Below are positions 1 to 9,473 of a stretch of 64,000 bases of DNA, one piece after another. The DNA comes from Bacillota bacterium (GTDB taxonomy: Bacteria; Bacillota; Clostridia; Lachnospirales; Lachnospiraceae). The position numbers were made by a program, and so were the translations under genes. Positions within the stretch are counted from its first letter, which is position 1; each line of letters starts with the position of its first letter. The stretch covers positions 22,723 to 86,722 of the forward strand of contig JAFAFU010000025.1 of the NCBI GenBank assembly GCA_023423335.1, written 5' to 3'. The notes beneath the pieces were generated by a model that saw only the letters and a list, made by a program, of their open reading frames with translations, ran no database searches and had not been told where the DNA came from.

Positions 1-2199
1 TTCAGCATTGCATTCACGAAATGCACCGAAGTTGATCTGTGTTACGTCATAGCTATAACTACCGTGTTTTACTGTAGATTTTATTTTTATTTCTTTCAGC
101 TCTACATCTGCACCTGCCACAGCCACTGTGCCATTTTTTGATCCTGCTTTTTTGGTAACCCGATATAATATCCCATCCTCGATAAACCTGTCAAACTGGG
201 TGCTTCCATTTTCCAGTATCTGAAAATCCGCATATAAATAGCTGTAATTAGCAGCGGAATAAGGCTCTTCCGAAAAACTGTAACTGTATCGAATTACATT
301 ATTATATGCATTTACACAGTTTTTGGGGACATAGATCACTGCCTGGAAGGAAAGCAGACCGCCGTCTCCATTCCAGCTTTTAATCCATTCAGGCGGTTTC
401 GTTCCCAAAAACACAATGCTTTTCATGTTCTTCAATATACCAAGGTAACCGACTTCTCCTGTAATTGTCTTCGGGAAGGTAATCTTCGTAATTTTATTAT
501 TTGCATATTTATCACTGATAATCGGAACCTCGGGATGGTCCGGATCTGCGCATGCACCGGTTACCTTATAGCTTACATTACCAAAGGAAATCGTTTCCGG
601 AATGCTCAGCTCTTTCGTCGTGTCCTTAGGTTTTACGGAATATAAAGAAACTGTCTTAAGCTTTGCATTGTTGATACGGTAAGTATAGATATCCTTCGTA
701 ATGAGCTTATTTGCTACTGTAACCTTGACTGCCTTAAGAAGGCCCGAGGTTCTTGTATAAGCTATCGCATACGCGGTGCCTGCCTGCTTCGGATTAATGG
801 TGCCGTTACTTGACAGCTCAAAAATATCAGGATCGGAGGAAAACCAAAATACTGTTTCATTGGAGCCCTTCGTCAGCGTACCGGTCAGCTTATAGGTTTT
901 ATAGGTATCCAACTGCAGGCTGTTCTTACTTACGGAAAGCTTTGCAGCCTTAACGACATTCTTAGCTTCAATCACCTTCGCTTTACTTCCAAGCAATGCT
1001 TTGTAGCTGGAAACGGAAGCTTTATTTACTTTAACCGTGGCGCCGCTTTTGATGGCCGAAGAAATATTACTGATTGGTTTTTTATTCAGGAAAGTTACAA
1101 GATCAAAGCCTTTCAGTGAGTCTTTACCTAAGGTTTTAATTGTTGCCGGTAAAATAATACTGTTTTCATTTTCCGAACTACCATAAAATGCCCGGGCTGA
1201 AATAGTGGTCACTCCTTCGGGAATAGAAACGAACCGGAGATTACTGGCATGGTTCTCATCGGTAGTCAAAAAAGAAGGTATGATCCTGCAATTTTTTGAT
1301 AAATAAAGAAGCTCCACCTTATAGTCAAATACCCCCGATTCCATCTCTGTCACACTATCCGGAACTTTAACAGCGGTAGCTCCGCAGGCAATTAAACCAA
1401 ACGTACATAATTTTGTCAGCTTATAGGTATAGCCGTTATTGATTACTTCTTCCGGAAGTGCAAGATAGGAGTAATCAAGCATACCCGTAACTCCGATAAG
1501 CTGTACTGCTCCTGTTTTTCCCTTTGCCGAAGAGATAACCTGATAAATCAAACCATCCATAGAAAAGCATCCATATTCTATATTTGACGTTTCGGCAGCT
1601 GCAATTGTGGGTGTTAAATCAATCGTATTCTCATAAAGGTCACTCCAGACACCATAATTCATATATTCGTGAATTACCTTGGAATATGCTGCTTCCATAC
1701 CTTCCGGAACGATAAACAAAAAATCAGAACGGAAGGAAAGGTTAGTTAAGCTTACATTAATTTCTTCCGGTACCGATTTGCCCCGGAACTCTATGGTACT
1801 CAGATTCTTAAATTCACCCTGGTATATAGTCAGTGTTCCTGAAAAATTTTCTGCAAAGCTAAGCTTTGTGATACCTTGATAAAATGCATCATATGGCTCA
1901 TGAGAATAGATCCAGTCAATACTCATATCCGCAATCCTGTATTCTGATCCGTTAATTACTACAGAGCCCGGAATGAATAACTCTTTTATAACCTTTGTGC
2001 TATCCAGGCCAATCAGAGCCGCTTCCTTCTGCTCCTCATTCAGGATTTTATAGCAATAGATACCATCCTTATATATGGTATTCTCCTTCGCTGTACCTGC
2101 CTTTGCCGGCAGCAGTACAGTAAAGCCTAAGATTATAAAAAATAAAATGACTTTCACGTTCTTAAATGAACCGGTTTTATTCTGCCTTTCCGTTAACAT
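1..2199 (-). CDS. Leucine-rich-repeat (BspA-like) secreted surface protein, C-terminus cut by window edge
   Basis: The minus-strand frame stays open from an ATG at 2199 to the left edge (at least 733 codons), so the C-terminus lies outside the window. AGGAG sits 6 bases upstream of the start. The N-terminus is a basic, hydrophobic leader (about residues 12-36, ending near PAKAGTA) and looks like a signal peptide. What follows matches the LRR_5/BspA repeat style: short modules with IPEGVTTI-, LSIPETI- and ITFPKTI-like strands separated by FYGSSE- or FREC-like turns. Around residues 415-510 the repeats are interrupted by a bacterial Ig-like stretch (KLSVSKNSLQLD, then SSDPDIFELSSNGTI), after which repeats resume. 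Such proteins in gut and soil clostridia are surface or secreted adhesion/binding proteins; the ligand cannot be read from sequence. Confidence 0.85.
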   Translation of the reverse strand, partial: MLTERQNKTGSFKNVKVILFFIILGFTVLLPAKAGTAKENTIYKDGIYCYKILNEEQKEAALIGLDSTKVIKELFIPGSVVINGSEYRIADMSIDWIYSHEPYDAFYQGITKLSFAENFSGTLTIYQGEFKNLSTIEFRGKSVPEEINVSLTNLSFRSDFLFIVPEGMEAAYSKVIHEYMNYGVWSDLYENTIDLTPTIAAAETSNIEYGCFSMDGLIYQVISSAKGKTGAVQLIGVTGMLDYSYLALPEEVINNGYTYKLTKLCTFGLIACGATAVKVPDSVTEMESGVFDYKVELLYLSKNCRIIPSFLTTDENHASNLRFVSIPEGVTTISARAFYGSSENENSIILPATIKTLGKDSLKGFDLVTFLNKKPISNISSAIKSGATVKVNKASVSSYKALLGSKAKVIEAKNVVKAAKLSVSKNSLQLDTYKTYKLTGTLTKGSNETVFWFSSDPDIFELSSNGTINPKQAGTAYAIAYTRTSGLLKAVKVTVANKLITKDIYTYRINNAKLKTVSLYSVKPKDTTKELSIPETISFGNVSYKVTGACADPDHPEVPIISDKYANNKITKITFPKTITGEVGYLGILKNMKSIVFLGTKPPEWIKSWNGDGGLLSFQAVIYVPKNCVNAYNNVIRYSYSFSEEPYSAANYSYLYADFQILENGSTQFDRFIEDGILYRVTKKAGSKNGTVAVAGADVELKEIKIKSTVKHGSYSYDVTQINFGAFRECNAE

Positions 2200-2261
2200 G
2201 TCATACTCCTTTCATGTAAAGTTAAAATATTTGTATTAAAACGGTAGAAATGTTAATTATG

Positions 2262-2290
2262 ATAAAAATTTTAAGCTGCAGTCATGTCAA
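2262..2290 (-). promoter_or_regulatory. Possible sigma-A promoter of the LRR gene
   Basis: On the minus strand TTGACA (2290-2285) is followed after 17 bases by TTTTAT (2267-2262). The -35 is perfect and the -10 weak. It lies about 65 bases upstream of the LRR start codon. Confidence 0.4.
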
Positions 2291-2821
2291 ACAAATGTCA
2301 ATTTTCCCTAAGCAGGGAGCTGCATCATCCTTGGGCATCAGTTTATTATTCAATTTCATCAAAGTCAAAATCCTTTTTGTATTTATGTAAAACTGCGCTT
2401 ATTAGCCCCATTCGTTGCCCGGTTTTTTGCCGAGATAGGTTTAGGGTTCTTAGTTCTCTTATTGGATGGACGTCTAGCCTTGGCATTGATGGCCTCCTGC
2501 ATTACTTCTTCATCGATATCTTCATGAGGTGTGTCCATTTTAAATCCTGAAAGCCATTTTCTTGCGTAGAACGGTATTCTTGTATCGTAGCAGCGGGAAT
2601 TGTAAAAATTAAGAAAAAGATAAGAGATGTAAGATAATGTTAATAAATTAGTATATTTATCTAAAGAGCTGATAAAATGAGAACACTACTACGGTATCCC
2701 GGAAGTGAGCAGTGGATAGGTCACGGGCAGAAGATAAGCACCCCGGCCAGAGCAGAAAACTCGCTTCCCCGGGCCGAAGTGCTGTGGATGAATTATTGAT
2801 ATAATTTTAGTCAGTACATAA

Positions 2822-2850
2822 ATAAGGGCCGCCTACTATAGGCAGCCCGG
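2822..2850 (-). terminator. Rho-independent terminator of the small secreted protein gene
   Basis: On the minus strand GGGCTGCC pairs with GGCGGCCC around a TATAGTA loop (one G-T wobble pair) and is followed by TTATTTAT. It starts a few bases past the stop codon at 2858. Confidence 0.75.
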
Positions 2851-2857
2851 GCCGTAC

Positions 2858-3319
2858 TTAACGGATGTAGGTCAATCCTTGATAGTTAGCAATACGAATA
2901 TCTGTTATAGCAATAACGACGATTAAATAGTTGGCATCAGATGAGATTGGGTCTAAATTGTGATTAAAAAAGCCCCAGTATGTATCAAGTGTTTCAGTGT
3001 ATATTAAATGCATGGTTGGTTCTAGTTTATATATTTGTACAGTAAATGAAGCAAATGGTCCACGTTCTGCTAAATTAAATTCTGTGAAAAAAGCATGTCC
3101 AGCTGGCACAAACCATAATTGTGCATTAGTTGTATCTTGTAATATTACACTCCGATTAGCAGCTAGATGATATGGGTCTGGCTGATACGCGAACATCTTT
3201 GAGCTACCATCACTATAAATTAATACAGGTACTGAGGCAGCAAGTGCAGTTGTAGCTGGCATAATAAATAAGATTGAAGCAAATAGAAGTACAGTAATTT
3301 TTTTAAAATACTTTTTCAT
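2858..3319 (-). CDS. Small secreted protein of unknown function
   Basis: The reading frame gives 153 residues from the ATG at 3319, which has AAAGGTGG 8 bases upstream. An in-frame ATG four codons earlier lacks that spacing and is not preferred. The N-terminus (MKKYFKKITVLLFASILFIMP..ALA) is a clear type I signal peptide with a predicted cut after about residue 28 (ALAA). The mature part is about 125 residues, beta-rich by eye, aromatic-rich and without cysteines or a cell-wall sorting signal, so release to the medium or loose wall association is likely. I recognise no family. It is a single-gene unit with its own terminator. Confidence 0.7.
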   Translation of the reverse strand: MKKYFKKITVLLFASILFIMPATTALAASVPVLIYSDGSSKMFAYQPDPYHLAANRSVILQDTTNAQLWFVPAGHAFFTEFNLAERGPFASFTVQIYKLEPTMHLIYTETLDTYWGFFNHNLDPISSDANYLIVVIAITDIRIANYQGLTYIR

Positions 3320-3672
3320 AATATGTACCACCTTTCTTTAAGCTTAAGGGAATGATTGGCTACAACAAAATTATACATATATATCCATTAAATGGCAATT
3401 AAATTTGGAAATATTAAGAAAAAAGTAAGAAATTGATACACACCTTACCTGCAAGGAGGACGATACAATGCAAAGGGAAGCTTAAGCTTACTAATCCATG
3501 TAGTAAGTCAAAGATTGATACAGACACAGGAGCAATAAGTTGGCCCATAGGATGCCTCCTACGAAGGCTAAAGGATTTTTTAAAATACGAGCTTTAAAAT
3601 TACATTTATAGTAACATTAAGCATATTAATTGTATAATTTTAAGAAATTATAGGGAATATTAGCAATTTTAT
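3320..3672. other. Intergenic region with a possible frameshifted short gene remnant
   Basis: This AT-rich stretch precedes the promoter of the large cassette. At 3451-3470 a strong AGGAGG is followed by an ATG (3468) whose frame stops after five codons. The neighbouring frame then stays open to a TAA at 3597 and reads as protein-like text (KGKLKLTNPCSKSKIDTDTG, then ISWPIGCLLRRL). A one-base frameshift in a short gene would explain this, but it may be chance. Confidence 0.25.
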
Positions 3673-3701
3673 TTGTAATTTATTACAAATAAGACTATAA
3701 T
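3671..3701 (+). promoter_or_regulatory. Sigma-A promoter with overlapping palindromic operator, upstream of the 8-gene cassette
   Basis: TTGTAA (3673-3678) and TATAAT (3696-3701) are separated by 17 bases. The -35 lies inside a perfect inverted repeat, ATTTGTAAT-TT-ATTACAAAT (3671-3690). A protein bound there would cover the -35, so the layout suggests repression. No regulator gene sits beside it in the cassette. Confidence 0.65.
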
Positions 3702-3808
3702 TAGGAGTAAATTGGAAAACTTTTAAACGCGAGTTCTTCTGGGAGATCATTGTAATGGTTTGAGTGGCCGGTCATATCTTTCGGGGGAGGAAAAGAAAGG
3801 ATGGGATA

Positions 3809-6800
3809 ATGGAGCTTAAAGACATTGCCAAACAAATTGAAGCCAACATAAAAGGGCAGACCTTTTGTTTATGTGACGCAACAACAACGAATACGGATGA
3901 TGTTTCAACACTTCTGAAGGAAGCATTCCAGATTATTTCATTTCAGATGGATGAATTAATTTATAGCTTTACTGACATTATACAGCTGGATGGTAAGGCT
4001 GTTTTGGATAGTCAGAGCGGAGTTAAGGTCACAGTAATCTTTAAGAAAGAAAACGTACAGAATATATGCTTCTCTATATCAGCTGTCATGCCGCCGCTCT
4101 GGAAAATGCCATTAGATAACGAAAGCGTATTCTGTTTATCGAGTGTCGTGAAAAACTTTCAAAAACTGATAAGCACGGCGGAGATTACCGGCACAATAAC
4201 CGGAACATTAGGCATAGCACAGTTAAATTTCTGTGCGACAGGTGTTTATAATGGTGTCGGGCATATGTGGTCCATGAAATTTACAGAGGAAAGAGAAAGC
4301 ACTGCCCGTTCTTTGATTCAAGCACTGGATACTTGTGCACATCTGGGTATTCCTCTTGAAATTCTTCCGGATGTCAAATTCAAACAACTCGTATTGGAAT
4401 ACGAGAGCAGGGGAAATAGTTTATGGGACAAGCTGCTTGTGGATGTGACAACAGGCTGCGGACTGGCAATTACAGAGCATTTGGGAATAAAAGATCTTGG
4501 TATTGTTTTGCAAAAACGCAATACCAGCTATTCATTTACCCTGAAAGGGAACCTTATCATCGGAACTACTGCATTGCCGGTATTTTTGCGGATGCGCAGT
4601 GACAGCTTTGACCTGGGAGTGGATACCGGAGATGAGGGCTGCTTATTACCCTCGCTTTCGGATGTTGCAAGCCTGGTGGGGATAACTGAACCGTTGACAA
4701 TCTTTCCGAAAGAGCTTGCCGAAAGGAAAAGCCTGAAGCTGAAGCTGCTTACTGTCAGTGTCCCGCTTACATTACAGAAGCTGAATTATTTCGGGATTAC
4801 GATAGCTACTGTAGAAGAGTGGAACTTTTTCGGAATTCCGGGAGTTTCAGTTAAAGATATTAACCTTGGCTTTAGCCGGCAAAATGTGCCGGATACTGCG
4901 GTGAACGAATTCCTCATACTGGGTACGATCAGTATCTCGGATTTTGATATACGACTCGGCGGTATCTATTCCTCAGACAACGGCTGGACCTTAAGCGGCG
5001 GCTTCCCGCCCGGTGAAGTGCTGTATCTTGACAAAATATTTATTAGCTTTGCAAGAATGCTGGGACTTGATATGGCAGCTTCGCTGCCGATTCCTGAGAT
5101 ATCGCTCTACGGTGTTCAAGTGGATTTCTGGCTTTCCTCCAAGAAGTTTACCGCAGCCGCGAAGACCAGAGTGACCGCTAAAGGCGCAACTTCCATTATA
5201 GAAAAGCTTTTTGAGATTGAGGCAGAAATCAGTATAACATCAGAGCTCAAAGATAACCATAGGGGCTATAGCGGCAAATTCTCAGGAGTCTTGGAGATCG
5301 ATGAGAGCAAATTCACCGTTGAATATGACTTTGATAATATGACGAAGAACAATCGTGTTACCGTGGAATGGACACCGATTCATGAAAAAGAAGTAATTAC
5401 AGTTACGGGAATCTTATCATATTTTGGTGTACAGGACATACCGAAGGTAATATCGGATCTGGATTTTGGCATCTCGGGTGTAAGCATGAAATATGATATT
5501 GACAACAAGGAGCTTACTGTTAATGTAAAATCTCCGAAATTCGATACCATAAGTCTTGTAGTCAGTAATAAAGATTATGAGGCAGATATCAGACTGAAGG
5601 ATAAAATTACATTATCCATGCTTCCGGTAGTAGGAACCTACCTTCATCTGCTGGACAGCCTTGCGATTGAGCATTTGGAGCTTCTTGCTTCCTCCAAGGA
5701 TCATCCCGAACATGAGACTTTAAGCGGTGCGGCTCTACTGGGCAATATATACAACCAGCCCTTTGCACTGCAAATATATCATAGCGAAAAAAAGCAGGAA
5801 GTCCATATGGCAGAAAGTTCACCAGGAGCCTTGACCAAATGGTTTAAGATCAATAAATCATTGGGAATATTTGAGTTTCACCGCTTTGGAGTTGGTTTCA
5901 TTGATGGCAGTATCGCATTTCTTCTGGATGCATCACTTGCTGCTAAACCGATCGGACTAAGTCTACTGGGATTGGGACTGGGGGTAAAGCTGTTCTCTCC
6001 GAAGGATATCTCATTTTACCTGTCAGGTCTCGAAATTGATTTTGATAACGGTACTCTATCCATCGGAGGCGCTTTTATGAAATCCACACTCGGAGATCAG
6101 GAGAGCTATGACGGCAAGCTTTTACTTAAGATGGGAGACCTGTCCATATTTGCAATTGGAACCTATAGCGGGGATTCGCTGCTTGTCTATGCGCTGCTTA
6201 GCAAGAATCTCGGCGGTCCGCCTGTATTTTTCGTCACAGGGATTGCCGTAGGCTTCGGCTATAACATGGATGTGAGCATTCCGTCGATTGATAAGGTGGC
6301 AGATTTTCCGCTTGTCAGCGCGGCACTTGGTAAGCTGGACAAGGAAAACATGCTGGCAAAGCTCAAGGAGAATGTCAGCATTAAAAAGGGACAGACATTT
6401 CTTGCTGCAGGAGTTAAATTCACTTCCTTTCAGATGATTGAGTCCTTTGCACTGCTTACTGTTACCTTCGGCAATTATACCGAGGTAAATCTTCTTGGTT
6501 TATCACAAATAAGTATGCCACCGCATCTGCCAAAGGATGTGGACCCTATCGCATATGCGCAGTTGGCGCTGAAAGCCACCTTCTCGCCGAGAGACGGATT
6601 ATTCTCCTTGATGGCCAAGCTGACCTCAGAATCCTATATTCTTTCAAAAAAATGTAAGCTTACGGGAGGTTTTGCTTTTTATGTCTGGTATTCCGGGGAA
6701 CATGCCGGGGATTTTGTAGTTACTCTCGGCGGTTATCATCCGAATTACATAAAACCGGCTCATTATCCCGATGTGCCCAGGCTTGGCTTTTCCTGGGACG

Positions 6801-7924
6801 TGACCTCGGAGCTTAATTTAAGCGGAGATATCTATTTTGCGCTTACCCCTTGTGCTTTAATGGCAGGAGGCAGGCTTAGCGCCGTCTATTCTTCCGGATG
6901 TGTCAGCGCGTGGTTTGTTGCGAAAGCAGACTTTTATATAGCCTGGAAGCCGTTCTTTTACGATGTAAGCCTGTTTGTCGGCTTCGGGGTGGCGGTAAAG
7001 GTGAGTCTCTTATTTGTACATACAACCATCAAGCTGGAGCTGTCGGCAGGACTTCATATCTGGGGCCCGGAATTCAGCGGAACAGCCCGCATCTCTCTTT
7101 ATATTATTTCATTTACCATCAGCTTTGGAGCAGGATCACCGGATAGCCCCTCCTTGCTGAAATGGACAGATTTTACCCAGTCCTTCCTTCCGGAAAAGGG
7201 TAACCGTGATAAGAATGCGTTATATGGAGAAGAAGCGGCTAGAATGCCTTTATCCGTAACAGTAAGCGATGGGCAGCGGGGAGAGGATACGGTTGGTCAG
7301 ACCACAGTCGCGGTGGTAGCATCTGAACGAATGGAATTTCTGATTAAATCGGCGGTTCCGGTCACATCGATTGCTGTGAATAATACAAGTGTCATACTTG
7401 ACAAGGACATGCCGGAAGTCGGTGTTTTGCCCATGGGGGAAGGGAAGAAGCTGAAATCCGAGCTGTCAGTTACACTCAATCACCCTGCCGCGCAGTCCCT
7501 CAAGTGGGTATGCGAGCCCGTTTATGAGAATCTTCCCAGTGCAATGTGGGGATTGACAAAAACCAAAGAGGAATTGGTTAAGGGTGCGGCAACAGGAATC
7601 CGTATCCGCCCTGTAGAAAGGGAAACCAGTGCTTTTCCGAAGGAAGGGTATATTGATCTGGACAAGCTGTCCGTATATTCGTGTATAGAGCGGACATTTA
7701 TCTGGAATCCGGTATGGCAGCTTCCTGCCCATGATCAGGAGAAAGCGATAGAACAATTTTCAAAGACGGTCATGGATAAGGATGTTTGTAGAAAACGGGA
7801 AGATATTCTTCAAAGCTTCTGTAACGTCGGTTTTGATTTCAATCCTAAGGTTGACCTGACAAGGATGGCTCAGGAAGCAGAAAACATATTCACTGAGGAA
7901 ATGATACTGGGGGTAATAGCGTGA
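3809..7924 (+). CDS. Very large DUF6603-like beta-rich protein (cassette gene 1)
   Basis: This is a 1371-residue protein. The start is set at the ATG at 3809 because AAAGG lies 8 bases upstream; a GTG at 3764 in the same frame has no site. There is no signal peptide or clear membrane segment. The body is a long run of alternating amphipathic strands rich in Gly, Phe, Leu and Ser. The section from about residue 800 to 1120 carries the pattern I associate with DUF6603: GIAVGFGYNMDVSIPSIDKV, DFPLVSAAL, FVVTLGGYHPNYIKP, HYPDVPRLGFSW, FALTPCALMAGG, WKPFFYDV, and HIWGPEFSGTA. The function of that family is not established. It is the first gene behind the palindrome-controlled promoter and a 224-base gap separates it from the next gene. 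A structural or scaffold role is inference only. Confidence 0.7.
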   Translation: MELKDIAKQIEANIKGQTFCLCDATTTNTDDVSTLLKEAFQIISFQMDELIYSFTDIIQLDGKAVLDSQSGVKVTVIFKKENVQNICFSISAVMPPLWKMPLDNESVFCLSSVVKNFQKLISTAEITGTITGTLGIAQLNFCATGVYNGVGHMWSMKFTEERESTARSLIQALDTCAHLGIPLEILPDVKFKQLVLEYESRGNSLWDKLLVDVTTGCGLAITEHLGIKDLGIVLQKRNTSYSFTLKGNLIIGTTALPVFLRMRSDSFDLGVDTGDEGCLLPSLSDVASLVGITEPLTIFPKELAERKSLKLKLLTVSVPLTLQKLNYFGITIATVEEWNFFGIPGVSVKDINLGFSRQNVPDTAVNEFLILGTISISDFDIRLGGIYSSDNGWTLSGGFPPGEVLYLDKIFISFARMLGLDMAASLPIPEISLYGVQVDFWLSSKKFTAAAKTRVTAKGATSIIEKLFEIEAEISITSELKDNHRGYSGKFSGVLEIDESKFTVEYDFDNMTKNNRVTVEWTPIHEKEVITVTGILSYFGVQDIPKVISDLDFGISGVSMKYDIDNKELTVNVKSPKFDTISLVVSNKDYEADIRLKDKITLSMLPVVGTYLHLLDSLAIEHLELLASSKDHPEHETLSGAALLGNIYNQPFALQIYHSEKKQEVHMAESSPGALTKWFKINKSLGIFEFHRFGVGFIDGSIAFLLDASLAAKPIGLSLLGLGLGVKLFSPKDISFYLSGLEIDFDNGTLSIGGAFMKSTLGDQESYDGKLLLKMGDLSIFAIGTYSGDSLLVYALLSKNLGGPPVFFVTGIAVGFGYNMDVSIPSIDKVADFPLVSAALGKLDKENMLAKLKENVSIKKGQTFLAAGVKFTSFQMIESFALLTVTFGNYTEVNLLGLSQISMPPHLPKDVDPIAYAQLALKATFSPRDGLFSLMAKLTSESYILSKKCKLTGGFAFYVWYSGEHAGDFVVTLGGYHPNYIKPAHYPDVPRLGFSWDVTSELNLSGDIYFALTPCALMAGGRLSAVYSSGCVSAWFVAKADFYIAWKPFFYDVSLFVGFGVAVKVSLLFVHTTIKLELSAGLHIWGPEFSGTARISLYIISFTISFGAGSPDSPSLLKWTDFTQSFLPEKGNRDKNALYGEEAARMPLSVTVSDGQRGEDTVGQTTVAVVASERMEFLIKSAVPVTSIAVNNTSVILDKDMPEVGVLPMGEGKKLKSELSVTLNHPAAQSLKWVCEPVYENLPSAMWGLTKTKEELVKGAATGIRIRPVERETSAFPKEGYIDLDKLSVYSCIERTFIWNPVWQLPAHDQEKAIEQFSKTVMDKDVCRKREDILQSFCNVGFDFNPKVDLTRMAQEAENIFTEEMILGVIA

Positions 7925-8148
7925 AAATAAAAAACAATTTTCACACTTAGAAGTTTGTGCCTGCATCGTCCTCGCACAAACTAACTCAAAGGGCAGGCGT
8001 GTTGTGTTAATGTGAAAAGAATTCCAAAAGTTCCGGAATTTTTGGGATAAACTATGGAAATCGCATAAAGACGCTCTTTCTTTTTTCGGAATATGGGGAA
8101 TATTGTGCTGACGTCCTCACGGGTTTTTATAAGAATGGAGAAATTTAT
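7921..8148 (+). promoter_or_regulatory. Leader between cassette genes 1 and 2 with two hairpins
   Basis: GTGAAAAT and ATTTTCAC (7921-7944) form one hairpin. AGTTTGTGC and GCACAAACT (7952-7982) form a second, perfect 9-bp stem. Neither is followed by a T-run, so they are not classical terminators. The layout (hairpin, then AATGGAG before the next ATG at 8149) resembles the recurrent leader module seen at 16224 and 24064, with weaker sequence match. Confidence 0.4.
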
Positions 8149-9471
8149 ATGAATGTTAAAAACGAACGTTTTAAACTGCTCAGGATATGTCTTCCACCTG
8201 TAGAAAACGGAGCGTGTTCGATTGAGGTAACGCAGAACGTCACAGCTCCCGGTACGGATTCGTATCAGATGCAGATGGATTTTCATGTCAAAGGGGCACA
8301 TTTTAGCCTGCCTGCCGAAGAAATACAAGCCCTTTATCCTGATGTTAATGCCAGCGGTAATTATGCAAACTGCATTGGACATATAACATTAAAAAAGAAA
8401 ACCTATCCATGGGAAAATTCTGTTCCGGTGCAGAAGCCGGCTGATAAGAATGACGAACCGGAGCCGAAGGCTGCGCCATGGCTCGCGTTAATCTGTATTT
8501 CCAGTGAGGAGAATATAACTGCCAAAGAGATGACAATCAAGGATCTATTTGATAATTCTGAAAGCACTGCGGATATTTTTTATCCGCTAAAAAGCATGCC
8601 GTTATGTACGGAAAAGCCGGAAGATGTATGCCGGATTATTGACCTTCCTAAGTCAGAGTATGACATGGTGATGCCCAGGGACACTGAGACGGGGCTCCTT
8701 ACCCATGTTAAGGCGGTTGACCTCTATGACAAATGTGATGAACTGGTATCCTTGGACGGGCACTTCTCTGTAGTTGTATCCAACCGGTTTATTCCTTCAG
8801 GAGATGACACCATGAAAAAAAGCACTATGCATCTGGTTTCCCTGGAGGGCTTTGACGGTTATCTTCCGGAGGGATCAAAATATAAGGAGCTGGATAATTA
8901 TAAAATCATACGTCTGGTATCCCTATATAGCTGGGATGTATTCTCTACGCGAAAGGGGGAAGCCGACTTCAAAAATATTATAAAAAATATAGACAGCGGA
9001 CCGCTTGCCATAGCTGCACATGAGGTTTTAAAGCGCGGGCATATTCCGCTTCGTCATATCACAAGAACCGGGGAAGAAACCGTCTCGTTATACCGCGGAC
9101 CGTTGCTTCCGTATAAGCCGGATGAACAGGAACCCGTAATAAAGCATACGGCTGACGGCCGCATGCTTTATGATCCCGAACACGGCATTATGGATTTGTC
9201 CTATTCCTCCGCCTGGCAGCTGGGGCGCCTGCTTATTTTAAAAAACAAGACAATCGCGGCGGCACTCCTTCGCTGGAAGAAAGATAATACCAGAAAGATA
9301 CATCTGGATGCGGATAAGACTGTTTTTAATGACCGGCTGCGTCTTGCCTCAAAGATGGAACAGGGCGACATAATTGATTTTTGGACGCATACGCTATCCG
9401 AAGAAATAATGAAAAATGAGCTTGTAGCGCCGGTAGCAAAGGATCCGAAAAGAATAAAAGGAGGGGTATAG
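8149..9471 (+). CDS. Cassette gene 2, conserved-looking protein of unknown function
   Basis: The product has 440 residues; the ATG at 8149 has AATGGAGAA upstream. No signal peptide or membrane segment is visible. It has an N-terminal beta-rich half, a middle with SMPLC, VVVSNRFIP and HLVSLEGFDGYLPEG segments, and a helical C-terminal part containing DLSYSSAWQLGRLLIL. That last motif looks like a conserved core. I cannot assign a family. It is followed after two bases by gene 3, whose ribosome site (GGAGGGG) lies inside the end of this gene, so the two are probably co-translated. The pairing with gene 3 and gene 4 argues that the three products work together. Confidence 0.65.
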   Translation: MNVKNERFKLLRICLPPVENGACSIEVTQNVTAPGTDSYQMQMDFHVKGAHFSLPAEEIQALYPDVNASGNYANCIGHITLKKKTYPWENSVPVQKPADKNDEPEPKAAPWLALICISSEENITAKEMTIKDLFDNSESTADIFYPLKSMPLCTEKPEDVCRIIDLPKSEYDMVMPRDTETGLLTHVKAVDLYDKCDELVSLDGHFSVVVSNRFIPSGDDTMKKSTMHLVSLEGFDGYLPEGSKYKELDNYKIIRLVSLYSWDVFSTRKGEADFKNIIKNIDSGPLAIAAHEVLKRGHIPLRHITRTGEETVSLYRGPLLPYKPDEQEPVIKHTADGRMLYDPEHGIMDLSYSSAWQLGRLLILKNKTIAAALLRWKKDNTRKIHLDADKTVFNDRLRLASKMEQGDIIDFWTHTLSEEIMKNELVAPVAKDPKRIKGGV

Positions 9472-9473
9472 GA

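Larger units (their letters stand above)
2200..2857. other. Intergenic region, gene-poor, possible decayed reading frame
   Basis: Apart from the LRR promoter (2262-2290) and the terminator at 2822-2850, no convincing gene is present. A minus-strand frame at 2538-2383 (51 codons, starting MDTPHEDIDEEVMQEA, Lys/Arg/Asn-rich tail) lacks a ribosome site. The frame stays open further upstream, past 2580, with protein-like text (RIPFYARKWLSGF). It could be the tail of a decayed gene or chance. Around 2740-2790 GCAC..CGGCC and GGCCG..GTGC form an imperfect stem. Confidence 0.4.
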
